Below, in pieces: positions 1 through 9,185 of a stretch of DNA of 39,413 bases (the stretch's first letter is position 1; every line of letters starts with the position of its first letter). The translations under genes were made by a program, and so were the position numbers. The DNA is from an uncultured SAR86 cluster bacterium (lineage in GTDB: Bacteria > Pseudomonadota > Gammaproteobacteria > Magnimaribacterales > D2472): contig CACLBJ010000007.1 in NCBI GenBank assembly GCA_902605165.1, forward strand, positions 1 to 39,413. Direction: 5' to 3'. Below the pieces are notes generated by a model, which was not told the DNA's origin, made no database searches, and was given only the letters and a program-made list of their open reading frames with translations.

Positions 1-2
1 CT

Positions 3-1118
3 TACGTTTGGAATGACGTAATTAGTGAATCTGATTTTGCAATTCGTTCCGTCAATATAGTCAATGAAAAAATAGTTATTAATTATCTGGTAGATACCAT
101 TTCAAAAATCAAATTCTTCGATATGAATGGAAATCATCTGAATGATTTCAATTTTGAGCTTGCTGGAACCATGGGTGGATTTGGAGGCGGAATAGATGAC
201 AAGGAGACTTACTTCAATTTTTCTAACTATGTTACGCCGACTAAGATCTACAAAATAAATATGGAAGATTTCTCTTATGATGTTTTTTGGGAAGAGCGAC
301 TAGCAGATCATAATGTAGATGATTATGAGACAAAATTATGGTTTTATGAATCAAAAGATGGAACTAAAATACCACTGCATATCAGTAATTTAAGTAATAT
401 AAATGTTGATGAGAATACACCAGTCTTGCTTTATGGATATGGGGGTTTCGATATCTCAATCCTACCTGGCTTTAGTAAAAGATTTCTATCCTGGATGAAT
501 CAAGGTGGTGTAGTTGCGGTCGCAAGTTTGCGAGGTGGATCTGAGTATGGAGCAAAATGGCACGAGGATGGAATGCTCTTTAATAAACAAAATGTCTTTG
601 ATGATTTTGCCTATGCTGCAAAATTTTTACATGCAACTGGAATTGGCTCTCCTCAAACAACTGCAATTGAGGGAAGATCAAATGGTGGGCTTTTAGTCGG
701 AGCAACTATGCTTCAAAATCCAGAGTTATTTAAAGTGGCCTTACCCGGAGTTGGAGTTATGGACATGTTGAGATTTCATAAGTTTACAATTGGCTGGGCA
801 TGGACAAGCGACTACGGATCACCAGATGAAAAAGATGCTTTTTTAAATTTGTATGAGTATTCGCCCTATCACAATATTAAAGATGGAGTTTGTTATCCAA
901 CTACTTTAGTTTTTACTTCTAACAGAGATGATCGTGTTGTGCCATCTCACTCATATAAATTTGCAGCTCGTCTCCAAGAAGCCCAAGGTTGTGAAAATAA
1001 AATTCTAATTAGAATTGAAGATCGAGCTGGACATGGTGCAGGGACTCCTCGATCAAAACAGATTGAAGCAATATCTGAAATATATGGATTTGCTTTAAAT
1101 GAAATTTCTAAGAAATAA
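3..1118 (+). CDS. Prolyl oligopeptidase family serine peptidase (S9A), 5' end outside window
   Basis: This is the C-terminal part of a prolyl oligopeptidase or oligopeptidase B-like enzyme, which cuts short peptides after proline or basic residues. The reading frame is open to the left edge from position 3, so the first visible ATG (123) is internal and the beta-propeller is mostly missing. The alpha/beta hydrolase catalytic domain is complete. The nucleophile serine is in GRSNGG (codon 678), the acid aspartate is in NRDDRVVPSHS (codons 927-932) and the histidine is in RAGHGAG (codon 1032). These motifs match family S9A closely. The choice between prolyl oligopeptidase and protease II cannot be made without the N-terminus. 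The stop abuts the stop of the convergent tyrS with no spacer. Confidence 0.9.
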   Translation, partial: YVWNDVISESDFAIRSVNIVNEKIVINYLVDTISKIKFFDMNGNHLNDFNFELAGTMGGFGGGIDDKETYFNFSNYVTPTKIYKINMEDFSYDVFWEERLADHNVDDYETKLWFYESKDGTKIPLHISNLSNINVDENTPVLLYGYGGFDISILPGFSKRFLSWMNQGGVVAVASLRGGSEYGAKWHEDGMLFNKQNVFDDFAYAAKFLHATGIGSPQTTAIEGRSNGGLLVGATMLQNPELFKVALPGVGVMDMLRFHKFTIGWAWTSDYGSPDEKDAFLNLYEYSPYHNIKDGVCYPTTLVFTSNRDDRVVPSHSYKFAARLQEAQGCENKILIRIEDRAGHGAGTPRSKQIEAISEIYGFALNEISKK

Positions 1119-2303
1119 TTAAGTTTTAATTTTTAAGAATCTTCTCTTACCAACTTGGACAAGTAGCTCTTGATTTTTTTCAATGCTAAGTTTTGGGTCA
1201 TCAATTTTTTCATCATTAATTTTTACTGCTCCTTGTTTAACTAAACGCATCGCTTCCGACGTGCTCTGAACTAACCCAGATTCTTTAAGCAAGTTTCCAA
1301 TCGCAATATCATCATCCAAAGAAATTGAGAACGTTTCTATATCTTTTGGCTTTGCCCCTTTTTGGAATCTATCAAGAAAAGTATTTTTTGCATTTTCAGC
1401 ATCTTCTTTAGAATGAAATCGCTCAATTATCTCTTCAGCAAGCAAAATTTTGGTATCTCGAGGGTTCATACCCGATCTAACCTCTTTTTTAAGCTCATTT
1501 ATTGCATTTATAGGCTTAAAACTCAGTAATTCGAACCATCTCCACATCAAATCATCAGAAATTGACATAATTTTGCCAAACATTTCATCAGGAGCCTCAT
1601 TGATACCAACATAATTATCTAAAGATTTAGACATTTTATTGGTGCCATCCAAACCTTCTAAGATAGGAAGAGTTATGCAAACTTGAGGTTCTTGATCAAA
1701 TGCCCTTTGCAGCTCTCTTCCGACAAGAAGATTAAATTTTTGGTCAGTTCCACCCATTTCCACATCAGCATTTAGAGCGATTGAGTCATAGGCCTGAATT
1801 AAGGGATATAAAAACTCATGAATGGCAATTTGTTGATTTGCTTTGTAGCGTTTTGAAAAATCATCTCTTTCAAGCATTCGACCTAAATTATATTTAGATG
1901 CAAGCCCAATAATTCCATCAGCACCCAGATCTTCACACCACTCAGAGTTAAATCTGATATCTGTTAGATCCTTATTTAAGATTTTAAAAACCTGGTCAGA
2001 GTAAGTTTTGGCATTTTTTTCAAGCTCCTCTTTATCAAGTGATGGACGTGTTTTATTTTTGCCTGAGGGATCGCCTATTCTTCCAGTGAAATCTCCGATC
2101 AAAAAAACTACCTTATGACCGAGTTCCTGGAAGTGCCTCATCTTATTTAGGATTACGGTATGACCAAGATGGAGATCAGGTGCAGTTGGATCAAATCCAA
2201 CCTTAATAATTAGTTGTTTTTTAGATTTAAGTTTTGAAACAAGGTCATCCTCAGTAAGGACTTCATCGATGCCGCGTTTTATTAATTCAAGAGATTCTTT
2301 CAT
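1119..2303 (-). CDS. tyrS: Tyrosyl-tRNA synthetase
   Basis: This cytoplasmic enzyme charges tRNA-Tyr with tyrosine for translation. The 394-residue protein has the class I signature HLGH (residues 45-48) after PTAPDL, and a KMSKS loop at 223-227. The tyrosine and tRNA contact region is [16 protein letters not shown], and a C-terminal S4-like RNA-binding segment carries [10 protein letters not shown]. Length and the [10 protein letters not shown] form fit the shorter bacterial subgroup found in Pseudomonas rather than the E. coli TyrS subgroup (inference from memory of the families). It is divergent from putA, with 35 bp between the two start codons. In Pseudomonas the corresponding gene sits beside the same M23 peptidase-anmK-erpA set. 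Confidence 0.97.
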   Translation of the reverse strand: MKESLELIKRGIDEVLTEDDLVSKLKSKKQLIIKVGFDPTAPDLHLGHTVILNKMRHFQELGHKVVFLIGDFTGRIGDPSGKNKTRPSLDKEELEKNAKTYSDQVFKILNKDLTDIRFNSEWCEDLGADGIIGLASKYNLGRMLERDDFSKRYKANQQIAIHEFLYPLIQAYDSIALNADVEMGGTDQKFNLLVGRELQRAFDQEPQVCITLPILEGLDGTNKMSKSLDNYVGINEAPDEMFGKIMSISDDLMWRWFELLSFKPINAINELKKEVRSGMNPRDTKILLAEEIIERFHSKEDAENAKNTFLDRFQKGAKPKDIETFSISLDDDIAIGNLLKESGLVQSTSEAMRLVKQGAVKINDEKIDDPKLSIEKNQELLVQVGKRRFLKIKT

Positions 2304-2338
2304 AAAAATTTTTCTTCATCATAGTATAAAATAACTTT
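2304..2338. promoter_or_regulatory. Divergent tyrS/putA promoter region
   Basis: Only 35 bp separate the two start codons. Reading toward putA, TATAAA at 2325-2330 is a good -10 and ends 8 nt before the putA ATG, so the transcript would start almost at the ATG. Reading toward tyrS, TATACT on the minus strand overlaps the same stretch. No ribosome-binding site is visible before putA. The -35 elements are weak. Promoter calls are by eye. Confidence 0.45.
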
Positions 2339-5300
2339 ATGAAAGATTTCACAAAATTCCATGCAGATAAGGAAATTGCTAAATACTTAATAAGCGAATT
2401 TGATAACTCTAAAGAGGAAGAAATCTTCTTGGCAACAAAAAAAATAATCACAGAGTGTAGAAAAAATAAGTCAGGCAGGACGCTACTAGATAAATTCTTA
2501 AGTGAATATGGTTTAACTAATGATGAGGGTGTTGCCCTAATGTGTCTCGCTGAATCTGTTCTTAGAATTCCAGATGACAGTACGAAAGATGAATTAATAT
2601 CTGAAAAGATTACAAATTCAAATTGGGTAAATCATATAAATCAAGCAGATAGTTTATTTGTTAATGCAGCTACTTGGGGCTTACTAATTGCAGGTAAAGT
2701 TATTCAGCCTCCTAGGGCATTGTTTGATAATCCACTTGAGTGGATAGGCAAATTAACACAAAAAACTGGTGAGACTTCTGTTCGCCAAGCAATCATGACA
2801 GCAATGCAGATCTTGAGTAAGGAATTTGTAATGGGAAATGATTTTGACTCTGTTATCAAAAGTTCAAATCTGAAAAAGTCTATCCACAGTTTTGATATGC
2901 TAGGTGAAGCTGCAAGAACTAAATCACAAGCAGAAAGTTTTTATAATTCTTATGTCGAGGCGATTGAAAGAGTTGCTAACCTTAACAGAGAGTTTGGAAT
3001 CAATCATGGAGTATCAATAAAGCTTTCGGCACTTCATCCAAGATACGAAACTCTTAAATATGAGTTAACAAAAAAAGAGATCCTCAACTCAATCCTAAGC
3101 CTAGTTAACCTCGCATATCAAAATGACGTAGAGATAACAATTGATGCTGAAGAGCAGCACAGGCTCTCTATAAGTCAAGATTTGATTGAAGAAGTTGCTA
3201 TGAGTAAAAAATTAAAGGATTGGAACGGATTAGGTTTTGCTATTCAAGCTTATGGGAAGAGAGCATCAAATGTTGTTAATTGGGCAAATGAGTTGTGCTC
3301 TAAAAGAGAAAAGATGCATGTCAGATTAACTAAAGGTGCCTACTGGGATGGAGAAATAAAATTCTCTCAAGCCGGAGGGCATGAAGGTTTCCCAGTTCTT
3401 ATTAATAAAAGTCTTACTGACCTTAACTATTTGTTTATTGCCTCTAAACTTCTTGATTCAGATAACTTGATGCCCAAGTTTGCTACTCATAACGCTCATT
3501 CTGTAGCTTCAATTTACTTTATGGCCGAAGAAAAAGAATATGAATTTCAAAGACTTTTTGGCATGGGGGAGCTGCTTTATAAGTCTGCAGATAAGGTTTT
3601 AGGAGGCATACCTTCTGCTGGAATATATGCACCTATTGGACCCTACAGGGATTTGCTTCCATATTTAGTAAGAAGGCTACTTGAAAATGGTGCCAACAGC
3701 TCATTTGTGAATAACTTACTTAATCCAGAAGTAAGCCCAGATGATCTAGCAGAAAATCCAGTTAAATCGGTAAAAAAAGCTATTGATAAACTTCAACACG
3801 AGAAAATTGTTAATCCATCAGATATTTTTTCACCAAGAGTTAATTCATCTGGATATGACTTAAGCGAACCTGAGAATCTTCTAATCTTAAAATCAAACCT
3901 TTTGAAGTTTGATAATTTAAAGGTTGAGGCAAAAAACTTTTGTAGCGAGGTTGGTGAATCTAAAAATGAGAAAAGATATTCAATAGCAAATGGTAATGAG
4001 ATTGGAGGCTGTTCTTTTGCAGATATTGCAAATGAATTAAGTTTCCAGCAATGTACTGAGTGGAAAAATACTCCTGTAAGCGAGAGAGCAGATATCTTTT
4101 ATAGAATTGCTGATAATTTAGAGAAAGATTCTACAAAATTTTTATATTACTTAATTCATGAAGCCGGAAAAACATACAAAGATTCCTATGATGAAATTAG
4201 GGAGGCAGTCGATTTTCTCAGATATTATGCAGATAATGCTAAAGCTCTTTTAAGCGAACCCAACAACCTCAATGGCCCAACAGGTGAATCTAATCAACTC
4301 TTCTACCAATCAAAAGGTACTTTTGTGTGCATTAGCCCATGGAATTTCCCACTTGCCATTTTTGCTGGTCAAATTGCTGCAGCTCTTGTAACTGGGAATT
4401 CAGTTATATCAAAGCCGTCTGAGCATACTCCAATAATTGCTACTATGATGATTGAGCTTTTTTATGAAAATGGTGTACCAAAATCTGCTTTAAAATTAAT
4501 TCAGGGAGACGGCTCAATAGGTTCAAAACTAATTTCATTTGATCATATTTCTGGAGTTGCCTTTACAGGGTCTTCGCCAACTGCAAAGAAAATTAATCTC
4601 CAGTTGGCGAAAAAAAATGGTCCCATCTCTTCTTTAATTGCTGAAACCGGTGGCCTTAATGCAATGTTCATAGACTCAAGCTCGCTTCATGAGCAGGTTG
4701 TCGATGACATAATGCGATCTTCTTTTAATAGCGCTGGACAAAGATGTTCTGCTTTGAGATTAGCAATTATTCATGAAAGTATTTTTGACGATCTGGTTGA
4801 AATGATTAAAGATGCCATGGCTGAACTTACCGTTGGTAATCCCGAAGATTTTCACTGTGATGTGGGTCCAATTATCGATGAAGGATCAAGAAATATGCTT
4901 CTTGAATACATATTAGAATGTTCAAATAATGGATATCAAGTCTTTAGCCACAATCAGGCTCCTGATGGTAATTTTGTTTCGCCAACCTTAATTGAGTTAA
5001 ATTCGATTGATGAAATAAATGAAGAAAAGTTTGGACCGATACTTCATGTCGTTAAATATAAAACTGATGAGCTTGAGCAAATCTTAACTGCTCTTAAAAA
5101 TAAACAATACGGTTTAACCATGGGGGTCCATTCTAGAATTGAATCAAAGGCAGATGACATTATAAACAAATCTATTGCTGGCAATACTTACATTAATAGA
5201 GATATTGTAGGTGCTGTTGTCGGCTCTCAACCATTTGGAGGGACAGGCTTATCAGGTACTGGTTTTAAGGCTGGTGGTCCAAACTACTTACTCCAGTTTG

Positions 5301-5374
5301 TTGATGAGAGATCAATAACTAAAAATACAGTTGCTTTTGGTGGTAATGCCGAAATCCTTAATTTAGAAGACTAA
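2339..5374 (+). CDS. putA: Bifunctional proline dehydrogenase / L-glutamate-gamma-semialdehyde dehydrogenase
   Basis: PutA oxidises proline to glutamate in two steps: an FAD-dependent proline dehydrogenase feeds electrons to quinone at the membrane, then an NAD-dependent aldehyde dehydrogenase makes glutamate. The 1011-residue length and an N-terminus lacking a ribbon-helix-helix DNA-binding domain indicate the short, non-repressor type. The proline dehydrogenase barrel is marked by RLTKGAYWDGEIK (from residue 329) and RRLLENGANSSF (from 445). The aldehyde dehydrogenase part has PWNFPLAIFAGQIAAAL, the general base Glu769 in AETGG, and the nucleophile Cys803 in SAGQRCSALR. The stop overlaps the next ATG (TAATG), suggesting coupling to the M23 gene. 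Because the protein cannot repress itself, regulation must come from elsewhere. Confidence 0.97.
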   Translation: MKDFTKFHADKEIAKYLISEFDNSKEEEIFLATKKIITECRKNKSGRTLLDKFLSEYGLTNDEGVALMCLAESVLRIPDDSTKDELISEKITNSNWVNHINQADSLFVNAATWGLLIAGKVIQPPRALFDNPLEWIGKLTQKTGETSVRQAIMTAMQILSKEFVMGNDFDSVIKSSNLKKSIHSFDMLGEAARTKSQAESFYNSYVEAIERVANLNREFGINHGVSIKLSALHPRYETLKYELTKKEILNSILSLVNLAYQNDVEITIDAEEQHRLSISQDLIEEVAMSKKLKDWNGLGFAIQAYGKRASNVVNWANELCSKREKMHVRLTKGAYWDGEIKFSQAGGHEGFPVLINKSLTDLNYLFIASKLLDSDNLMPKFATHNAHSVASIYFMAEEKEYEFQRLFGMGELLYKSADKVLGGIPSAGIYAPIGPYRDLLPYLVRRLLENGANSSFVNNLLNPEVSPDDLAENPVKSVKKAIDKLQHEKIVNPSDIFSPRVNSSGYDLSEPENLLILKSNLLKFDNLKVEAKNFCSEVGESKNEKRYSIANGNEIGGCSFADIANELSFQQCTEWKNTPVSERADIFYRIADNLEKDSTKFLYYLIHEAGKTYKDSYDEIREAVDFLRYYADNAKALLSEPNNLNGPTGESNQLFYQSKGTFVCISPWNFPLAIFAGQIAAALVTGNSVISKPSEHTPIIATMMIELFYENGVPKSALKLIQGDGSIGSKLISFDHISGVAFTGSSPTAKKINLQLAKKNGPISSLIAETGGLNAMFIDSSSLHEQVVDDIMRSSFNSAGQRCSALRLAIIHESIFDDLVEMIKDAMAELTVGNPEDFHCDVGPIIDEGSRNMLLEYILECSNNGYQVFSHNQAPDGNFVSPTLIELNSIDEINEEKFGPILHVVKYKTDELEQILTALKNKQYGLTMGVHSRIESKADDIINKSIAGNTYINRDIVGAVVGSQPFGGTGLSGTGFKAGGPNYLLQFVDERSITKNTVAFGGNAEILNLED

Positions 5375-6630
5375 TGATTGAATATAAAAGAATCTCATTT
5401 AAGTATGTTGTCTTAGCATTTCTAATTGCAGCCTGCTTAATCATTCTGCTTAGCATCGATCGCAAAAATAATGAAGCACCACCGGTTGAAGATGTATTTA
5501 TTGAAGAGCTTTTTAAACCTGAGTTAGAGAGAGTAGAAACTTATTCAATCCATGAAGTTAAAGATGGAGAAAATTTATCAATTATTTTTGAAGACTACAG
5601 AGTACCTTTAAATACTGTTTATAAAATTCTTAAGCTTGATCGAAGTAATGAGCTAAGAAATATCAGGCCTGGTGATGAGATTAGGTTTTCTTTTCTAAAT
5701 GATGAGATAAATAGAATTGAAATCAAAAAAGATATCTTGAATAGCATCAGGGTTGATATAGGAGAAGATATTTCAATTGAAAAGATTGTAAAAGAAGTTG
5801 AAAAACTTAAATCAATTAGCATGGGAGAGATTCAAAGCTCTTTTTATGAGTCTGGTCTAAAAGCAAATATGCCGGATAGCATTATTATGGACTTCGCTTT
5901 TATTTTTGGCTGGGATATTGATTTCATATTTGATGTTCGAAATGGAGATACTTTTTCAGTTATTTATGAAACTGACTATTCGGAAGGAGAAAAAATTTCT
6001 AGCGGCGACATAATTTTCGCTGAATTCATTAATAATGGTCAGAGATACACTGCCCAGAGATATTTTGATGATGAACTTGGGAAACAATATTTTGATGAAA
6101 GTGGTAACAATGTAAAAAAAGCTTTTTTAAGAGCGCCATTAGATTTTGCTTATATTAGTTCTCACTTCAATCCAAACAGGATGCATCCAATACTCCATAA
6201 GATTAAGGCACATAACGGAGTAGATTATGCAGCTAGAAGAAATACTCCAATTAAGGCCTCAGGCGAGGGTGTTATTTCCTTTGCCGGATGGAAAAGTGGT
6301 TATGGAAGGACTTTAGAGATCCGCCATGGCGGAAACATATCAACTCTTTATGCCCATTTGGAAAAGTTTGAGTCAAAAATAAAAGTTGGTACAAAAGTCT
6401 CACAAGGTCAGATAATCGCTTTTGTAGGTGATTCTGGATTAGCAACTGCACCGCATCTACATTATGAATTTAGAATTGGCAATAAAAGAACTGATCCAGT
6501 AAAAGTAGAACTACCATCAGCTAAGCCAATTGATAAATCTAAGCTAGGCAGCTTCAAAGCTATTGTTCAAGAAAGTAAAGAGGCATTAAAAGTTTTTGAC
6601 TTAGAAAGCAATGAAGTAGCTTATGAGTAA
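5374..6630 (+). CDS. Membrane-anchored LysM / M23 peptidoglycan endopeptidase (MepM-like)
   Basis: A predicted murein DD-endopeptidase, which opens peptide cross-links so that peptidoglycan can expand. It has one N-terminal membrane segment (about residues 11-28, VVLAFLIAACLIILLSI), a LysM/OapA-like module (about 58-105, VKDGENLSIIFEDYRVP), a linker region, and a C-terminal LytM/M23 zinc domain. The zinc motif H-x3-D is His280-Asp284 in AHNGVDYAA, and the second motif HLH is residues 361-363. All key residues are present, so it should be active rather than a degenerate activator such as NlpD or EnvC. It starts one base inside the putA stop and overlaps anmK by 8 bp. The neighbour anmK recycles the anhydro-muropeptides of the same wall. 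Confidence 0.92.
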   Translation: MIEYKRISFKYVVLAFLIAACLIILLSIDRKNNEAPPVEDVFIEELFKPELERVETYSIHEVKDGENLSIIFEDYRVPLNTVYKILKLDRSNELRNIRPGDEIRFSFLNDEINRIEIKKDILNSIRVDIGEDISIEKIVKEVEKLKSISMGEIQSSFYESGLKANMPDSIIMDFAFIFGWDIDFIFDVRNGDTFSVIYETDYSEGEKISSGDIIFAEFINNGQRYTAQRYFDDELGKQYFDESGNNVKKAFLRAPLDFAYISSHFNPNRMHPILHKIKAHNGVDYAARRNTPIKASGEGVISFAGWKSGYGRTLEIRHGGNISTLYAHLEKFESKIKVGTKVSQGQIIAFVGDSGLATAPHLHYEFRIGNKRTDPVKVELPSAKPIDKSKLGSFKAIVQESKEALKVFDLESNEVAYE

Positions 6631-7633
6631 ATATTTTATTGGTTTAATGACCGGAACAAGCGCTGATTCAATTGATGGGTGTGTAGTGGATTTCAGTAAT
6701 GGATTTGAACTTATACACTCAAAATCAAACAATCTTGAAAAAAACTACAAGTTAAAATATGAGGAAGCTATTAAAAAAGGCTTTAAAAACAGAAATGATG
6801 ATGAAATGGTGCATAAACTTGAGGAGAGTTTAAATAAGAGCTCTGTAGAGTTAATTAAAGATTTGTTAGAAGAAATTGATACATCTTCAGTATCTGGAAT
6901 AGCATTTCCTGGACAAACTATGTTTCATGATGCTGCGCGAAGCTATCAAATTGGATGCGCTCAATTTATAGCTGATGAAGTTGGAATAAGAGTAATTCAT
7001 GATTTCAGAAACTATGACATGCAAAAAGGAGGTTTGGGAGCGCCGCTCGTTCCAGAATTCCATAAATACTTATTTGCTGAATCTGATAAAAGAAAAGTTA
7101 TTTTCAATATTGGGGGAATATCGAATGGTACTTACTTAGATGGAGAAGATATTAGAGTAGCTTCAGATGTTGGACCTGGAAACTGTTTAATTGATTTAGT
7201 CGCAATGCGTGACTTTGGAATACCATATGATGAAGATGGAAAAATTGCAGCTTCAGGACAGATAGATCAACAGCTTTTAAATAGCTTACTTGATAAAATC
7301 CTTACCAAAGGCTATCCCAGAGCTGATGACAAATCTTTTTACTACAATCTTGATGAACTTAAATCAGATAAACCTGAAAATCTATTGGCAACCTTGAGCG
7401 AGCTTACCGCTTTATGCATATCTGATTTTTGCCATTCGTTTGATCTGCCCAGGGAGATATTACTTCATGGTGGTGGTACCAAAAATAATTACGTTATGGA
7501 AAGATTAGAGAAAAGTATTGGCTCATCTTTAAAGCTTACAGATCATTTAATTCCTTCAAAATATGTAGAGTCTGCAGCTTTCGCTTACCTAGCTTATCTA
7601 AAAAGAGGTTTATTGGTTGATCCTAGACGGTAA
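6623..7633 (+). CDS. anmK: Anhydro-N-acetylmuramic acid kinase
   Basis: AnmK phosphorylates and opens 1,6-anhydro-MurNAc to MurNAc-6-phosphate, a step in recycling cell-wall turnover products in the cytoplasm. The 336-residue protein carries the family hallmarks in order: GLMTGTSADSIDG at the N-terminus, a GAPLVPEFHKYLF segment, NIGGISN, GPGNCLID, and LLHGGGTKNN near the C-terminus. It is about 30 residues shorter than many homologues but intact at both ends. It overlaps the upstream M23 endopeptidase gene by 8 bp, so the two wall genes are probably translated together. Its last 11 bp overlap the convergent erpA. The order M23-anmK followed by erpA matches what I recall from Pseudomonas. Confidence 0.95.
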   Translation: MSKYFIGLMTGTSADSIDGCVVDFSNGFELIHSKSNNLEKNYKLKYEEAIKKGFKNRNDDEMVHKLEESLNKSSVELIKDLLEEIDTSSVSGIAFPGQTMFHDAARSYQIGCAQFIADEVGIRVIHDFRNYDMQKGGLGAPLVPEFHKYLFAESDKRKVIFNIGGISNGTYLDGEDIRVASDVGPGNCLIDLVAMRDFGIPYDEDGKIAASGQIDQQLLNSLLDKILTKGYPRADDKSFYYNLDELKSDKPENLLATLSELTALCISDFCHSFDLPREILLHGGGTKNNYVMERLEKSIGSSLKLTDHLIPSKYVESAAFAYLAYLKRGLLVDPRR

Positions 7634-7955
7634 AAGATTCACCACACCCACATGTGGTCTTAGCGTTAGGATTTTTAATAATAAATTTAGCACCTGAGAG
7701 ATCTTCGACATAATCTAGCTCAGAGCCATACAAATATGGATATGAAAGGGAATCTAGCAAAACTTTGAAATGGCCAAAGTTAATTACATCGTCATCGAAA
7801 GCTTCTTCGGAATCAAACTTAAAACCATATTGGAAGCCGGAACAACCTCCTCCTGTGACATAAACGCGGAAAGCATTTGATTCATACTCAGGAAGCAGAT
7901 TCTGGATCCTTTTTTGTGCGCTTTCCGTGACATTGATAGATGTATTTTGTTCCAT
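7623..7955 (-). CDS. erpA: A-type iron-sulfur cluster carrier protein ErpA
   Basis: ErpA receives Fe-S clusters from the assembly scaffold and passes them to target enzymes, including those of isoprenoid synthesis and respiration. The 110-residue protein has the three conserved cluster-binding cysteines of the HesB/IscA fold: Cys38 in GGGCSG, and Cys102 and Cys104 in TCGCGESF near the C-terminus. The flanking order (anmK on one side) supports ErpA over IscA or SufA. It lies downstream of hemG on the same strand with 51 bp between them, which holds a possible own promoter (TTGTTT, 16 bp, TATAAA read on the minus strand). The 3' end overlaps anmK by 11 bp tail to tail. Confidence 0.93.
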   Translation of the reverse strand: MEQNTSINVTESAQKRIQNLLPEYESNAFRVYVTGGGCSGFQYGFKFDSEEAFDDDVINFGHFKVLLDSLSYPYLYGSELDYVEDLSGAKFIIKNPNAKTTCGCGESFTV

Positions 7956-8006
7956 AGCGTTATCTTAATAAATTTATAGTATCAGTTTCAATAAAAACAA
8001 TATCAT

Positions 8007-8528
8007 TTAATGAAATAAGTCTTTTGCGAAATCATCCACCTTTGACCAATCTGTAAATTCAAAGGATTCGCTAATATTTGTTGGTCCATTTGTAACCCAC
8101 ATAATAAATCTGATCATATATTTATCAAAAAACTTATACTTTGGATAATCTATTTTTCCAGCGAAAACACCCAGTTTTTTTGGTTGCCAAGCTGATTGCT
8201 TCATAAATTTAATTAAATATGGATTTGTTTCAGGGTCGCTTTTCTCCGGTTTTCTTGCAACAGCATTAACACTAAAAAAAGCATTCTCTTTAGAATCTAA
8301 AATACTTTTATACTTCTTAGAAAAACTAAAAAGATTTTTATTATGCTTTCCATAGCGGATGCTTGCACCAACTAAGACTTTATCTGCACTCTTTATCTCA
8401 AGCTCCGAGCAATCCTCAAGGCTAGTAATTGTGACTGATCCAGTCATTGATAAAACTTCTGCAATTCGATTACATATCGAAACAGTATGACCATCAGTTG
8501 TTGAAAAAAGAATTAATATTTTATCCAT
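8007..8528 (-). CDS. hemG: Flavodoxin-type protoporphyrinogen IX dehydrogenase HemG
   Basis: HemG oxidises protoporphyrinogen IX to protoporphyrin IX, the next-to-last step of heme synthesis, using FMN and passing electrons to the respiratory quinones. The 173-residue protein resembles E. coli HemG along its length. The FMN phosphate loop is FSTTDGHT near the N-terminus, followed by VLVGASIRYGKHN, FFSVNAVARKPEKSDPETNPY, and a membrane-associating stretch FFDKYMIRFIMWVTNGPT. The start ATG (minus strand, 8526-8528) is 24 bp from the divergent thiE start region. hemL, two genes further along the opposite strand, acts early in the same pathway. Confidence 0.93.
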   Translation of the reverse strand: MDKILILFSTTDGHTVSICNRIAEVLSMTGSVTITSLEDCSELEIKSADKVLVGASIRYGKHNKNLFSFSKKYKSILDSKENAFFSVNAVARKPEKSDPETNPYLIKFMKQSAWQPKKLGVFAGKIDYPKYKFFDKYMIRFIMWVTNGPTNISESFEFTDWSKVDDFAKDLFH

Positions 8529-8555
8529 TTTTATTCTGTTATATTTTATATCGTG
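8529..8555. promoter_or_regulatory. Divergent hemG/thiE promoter region
   Basis: Only 24-27 bp separate the start codons of hemG and thiE, so both promoters must overlap here or extend into the opposing gene. The segment is almost pure A/T. TATATT at 8540-8545 is a candidate -10 toward thiE, and TATAAC on the minus strand is one toward hemG. Either would give a 5' leader of only a few bases. No separate operator is recognisable. Confidence 0.35.
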
Positions 8556-9185
8556 ATGGATATTAAAGATAAATTAAAGGGTATTTATGCAATAACTCCC
8601 CCAAAGTTCGATGAAACAAAACTTTTGAATGATATCAATATATGTCTTAGTTGTGGAGTAAAGATATTCCAGATCCGCTACAAAGAGGAAATAACGATAG
8701 AGCTTAAAGATTTTTTCTCAGTGCTTGTTAAGCGAATTAAGAAGAAAGAAGGAATTACTATCATAAATGACTTTCCGCAACTTGCTCATGACATAGGTGC
8801 TGATGGAGTCCATTTAGGTAAAGCCGATTTATCAGTTGATGCTGTCAAAAATAAATATAAAAATCTTATTATTGGCAAAACCTGTAAATCATCTATTGAA
8901 GAAGCAAAGAAAGCTATAGATGACGGCGCTAATTATGTCTCGTTTGGTGCCTTCTCTAATTCTTCAACTAAGAAGGAAGCAATTCCAATTGAAAAAAGTG
9001 ACTTAGACCTAATAAATAAGTTTAATGTTCCTAATAAAGCAATTATTGGCGGAATAAGTAAAGAAAACTTTCACAAGGTTGCGGAGCTAAATTTTGATAT
9101 GATTGCCTTAAGTAATGCTATTTTTAACTCACAAGATACTGCTAAATCAGCAAGCTTTTTTGTAAACAACTTTAATTTTGAGTAA
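8556..9185 (+). CDS. thiE: Thiamine-phosphate synthase
   Basis: ThiE joins the thiazole and pyrimidine halves of thiamine to give thiamine monophosphate in the cytoplasm. The protein of about 209 residues is a single TIM barrel. It shows QIRYKE (substrate lysine region), IINDFPQLAHDIGADGVHLGKADL (metal and pyrophosphate site), IIGKTCKS, VSFGAFSNSSTK (thiazole phosphate loop) and AIIGGIS. I chose ATG 8556; an in-frame GTG sits directly before it at 8553. No thiamine riboswitch is visible upstream, where the spacer is too short for one. The gene heads a long plus-strand run and overlaps hemL by 8 bp. No other thiamine gene is in the window. Confidence 0.92.
   Translation: MDIKDKLKGIYAITPPKFDETKLLNDINICLSCGVKIFQIRYKEEITIELKDFFSVLVKRIKKKEGITIINDFPQLAHDIGADGVHLGKADLSVDAVKNKYKNLIIGKTCKSSIEEAKKAIDDGANYVSFGAFSNSSTKKEAIPIEKSDLDLINKFNVPNKAIIGGISKENFHKVAELNFDMIALSNAIFNSQDTAKSASFFVNNFNFE

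Noticed and set aside
7641..7658. Inverted repeat ACCACA / TGTGGT near the erpA 3' end as a terminator.
   Set aside because: There is no T-run on either side, and the bases encode the conserved TTCGCGE motif of ErpA, so the repeat is probably incidental.
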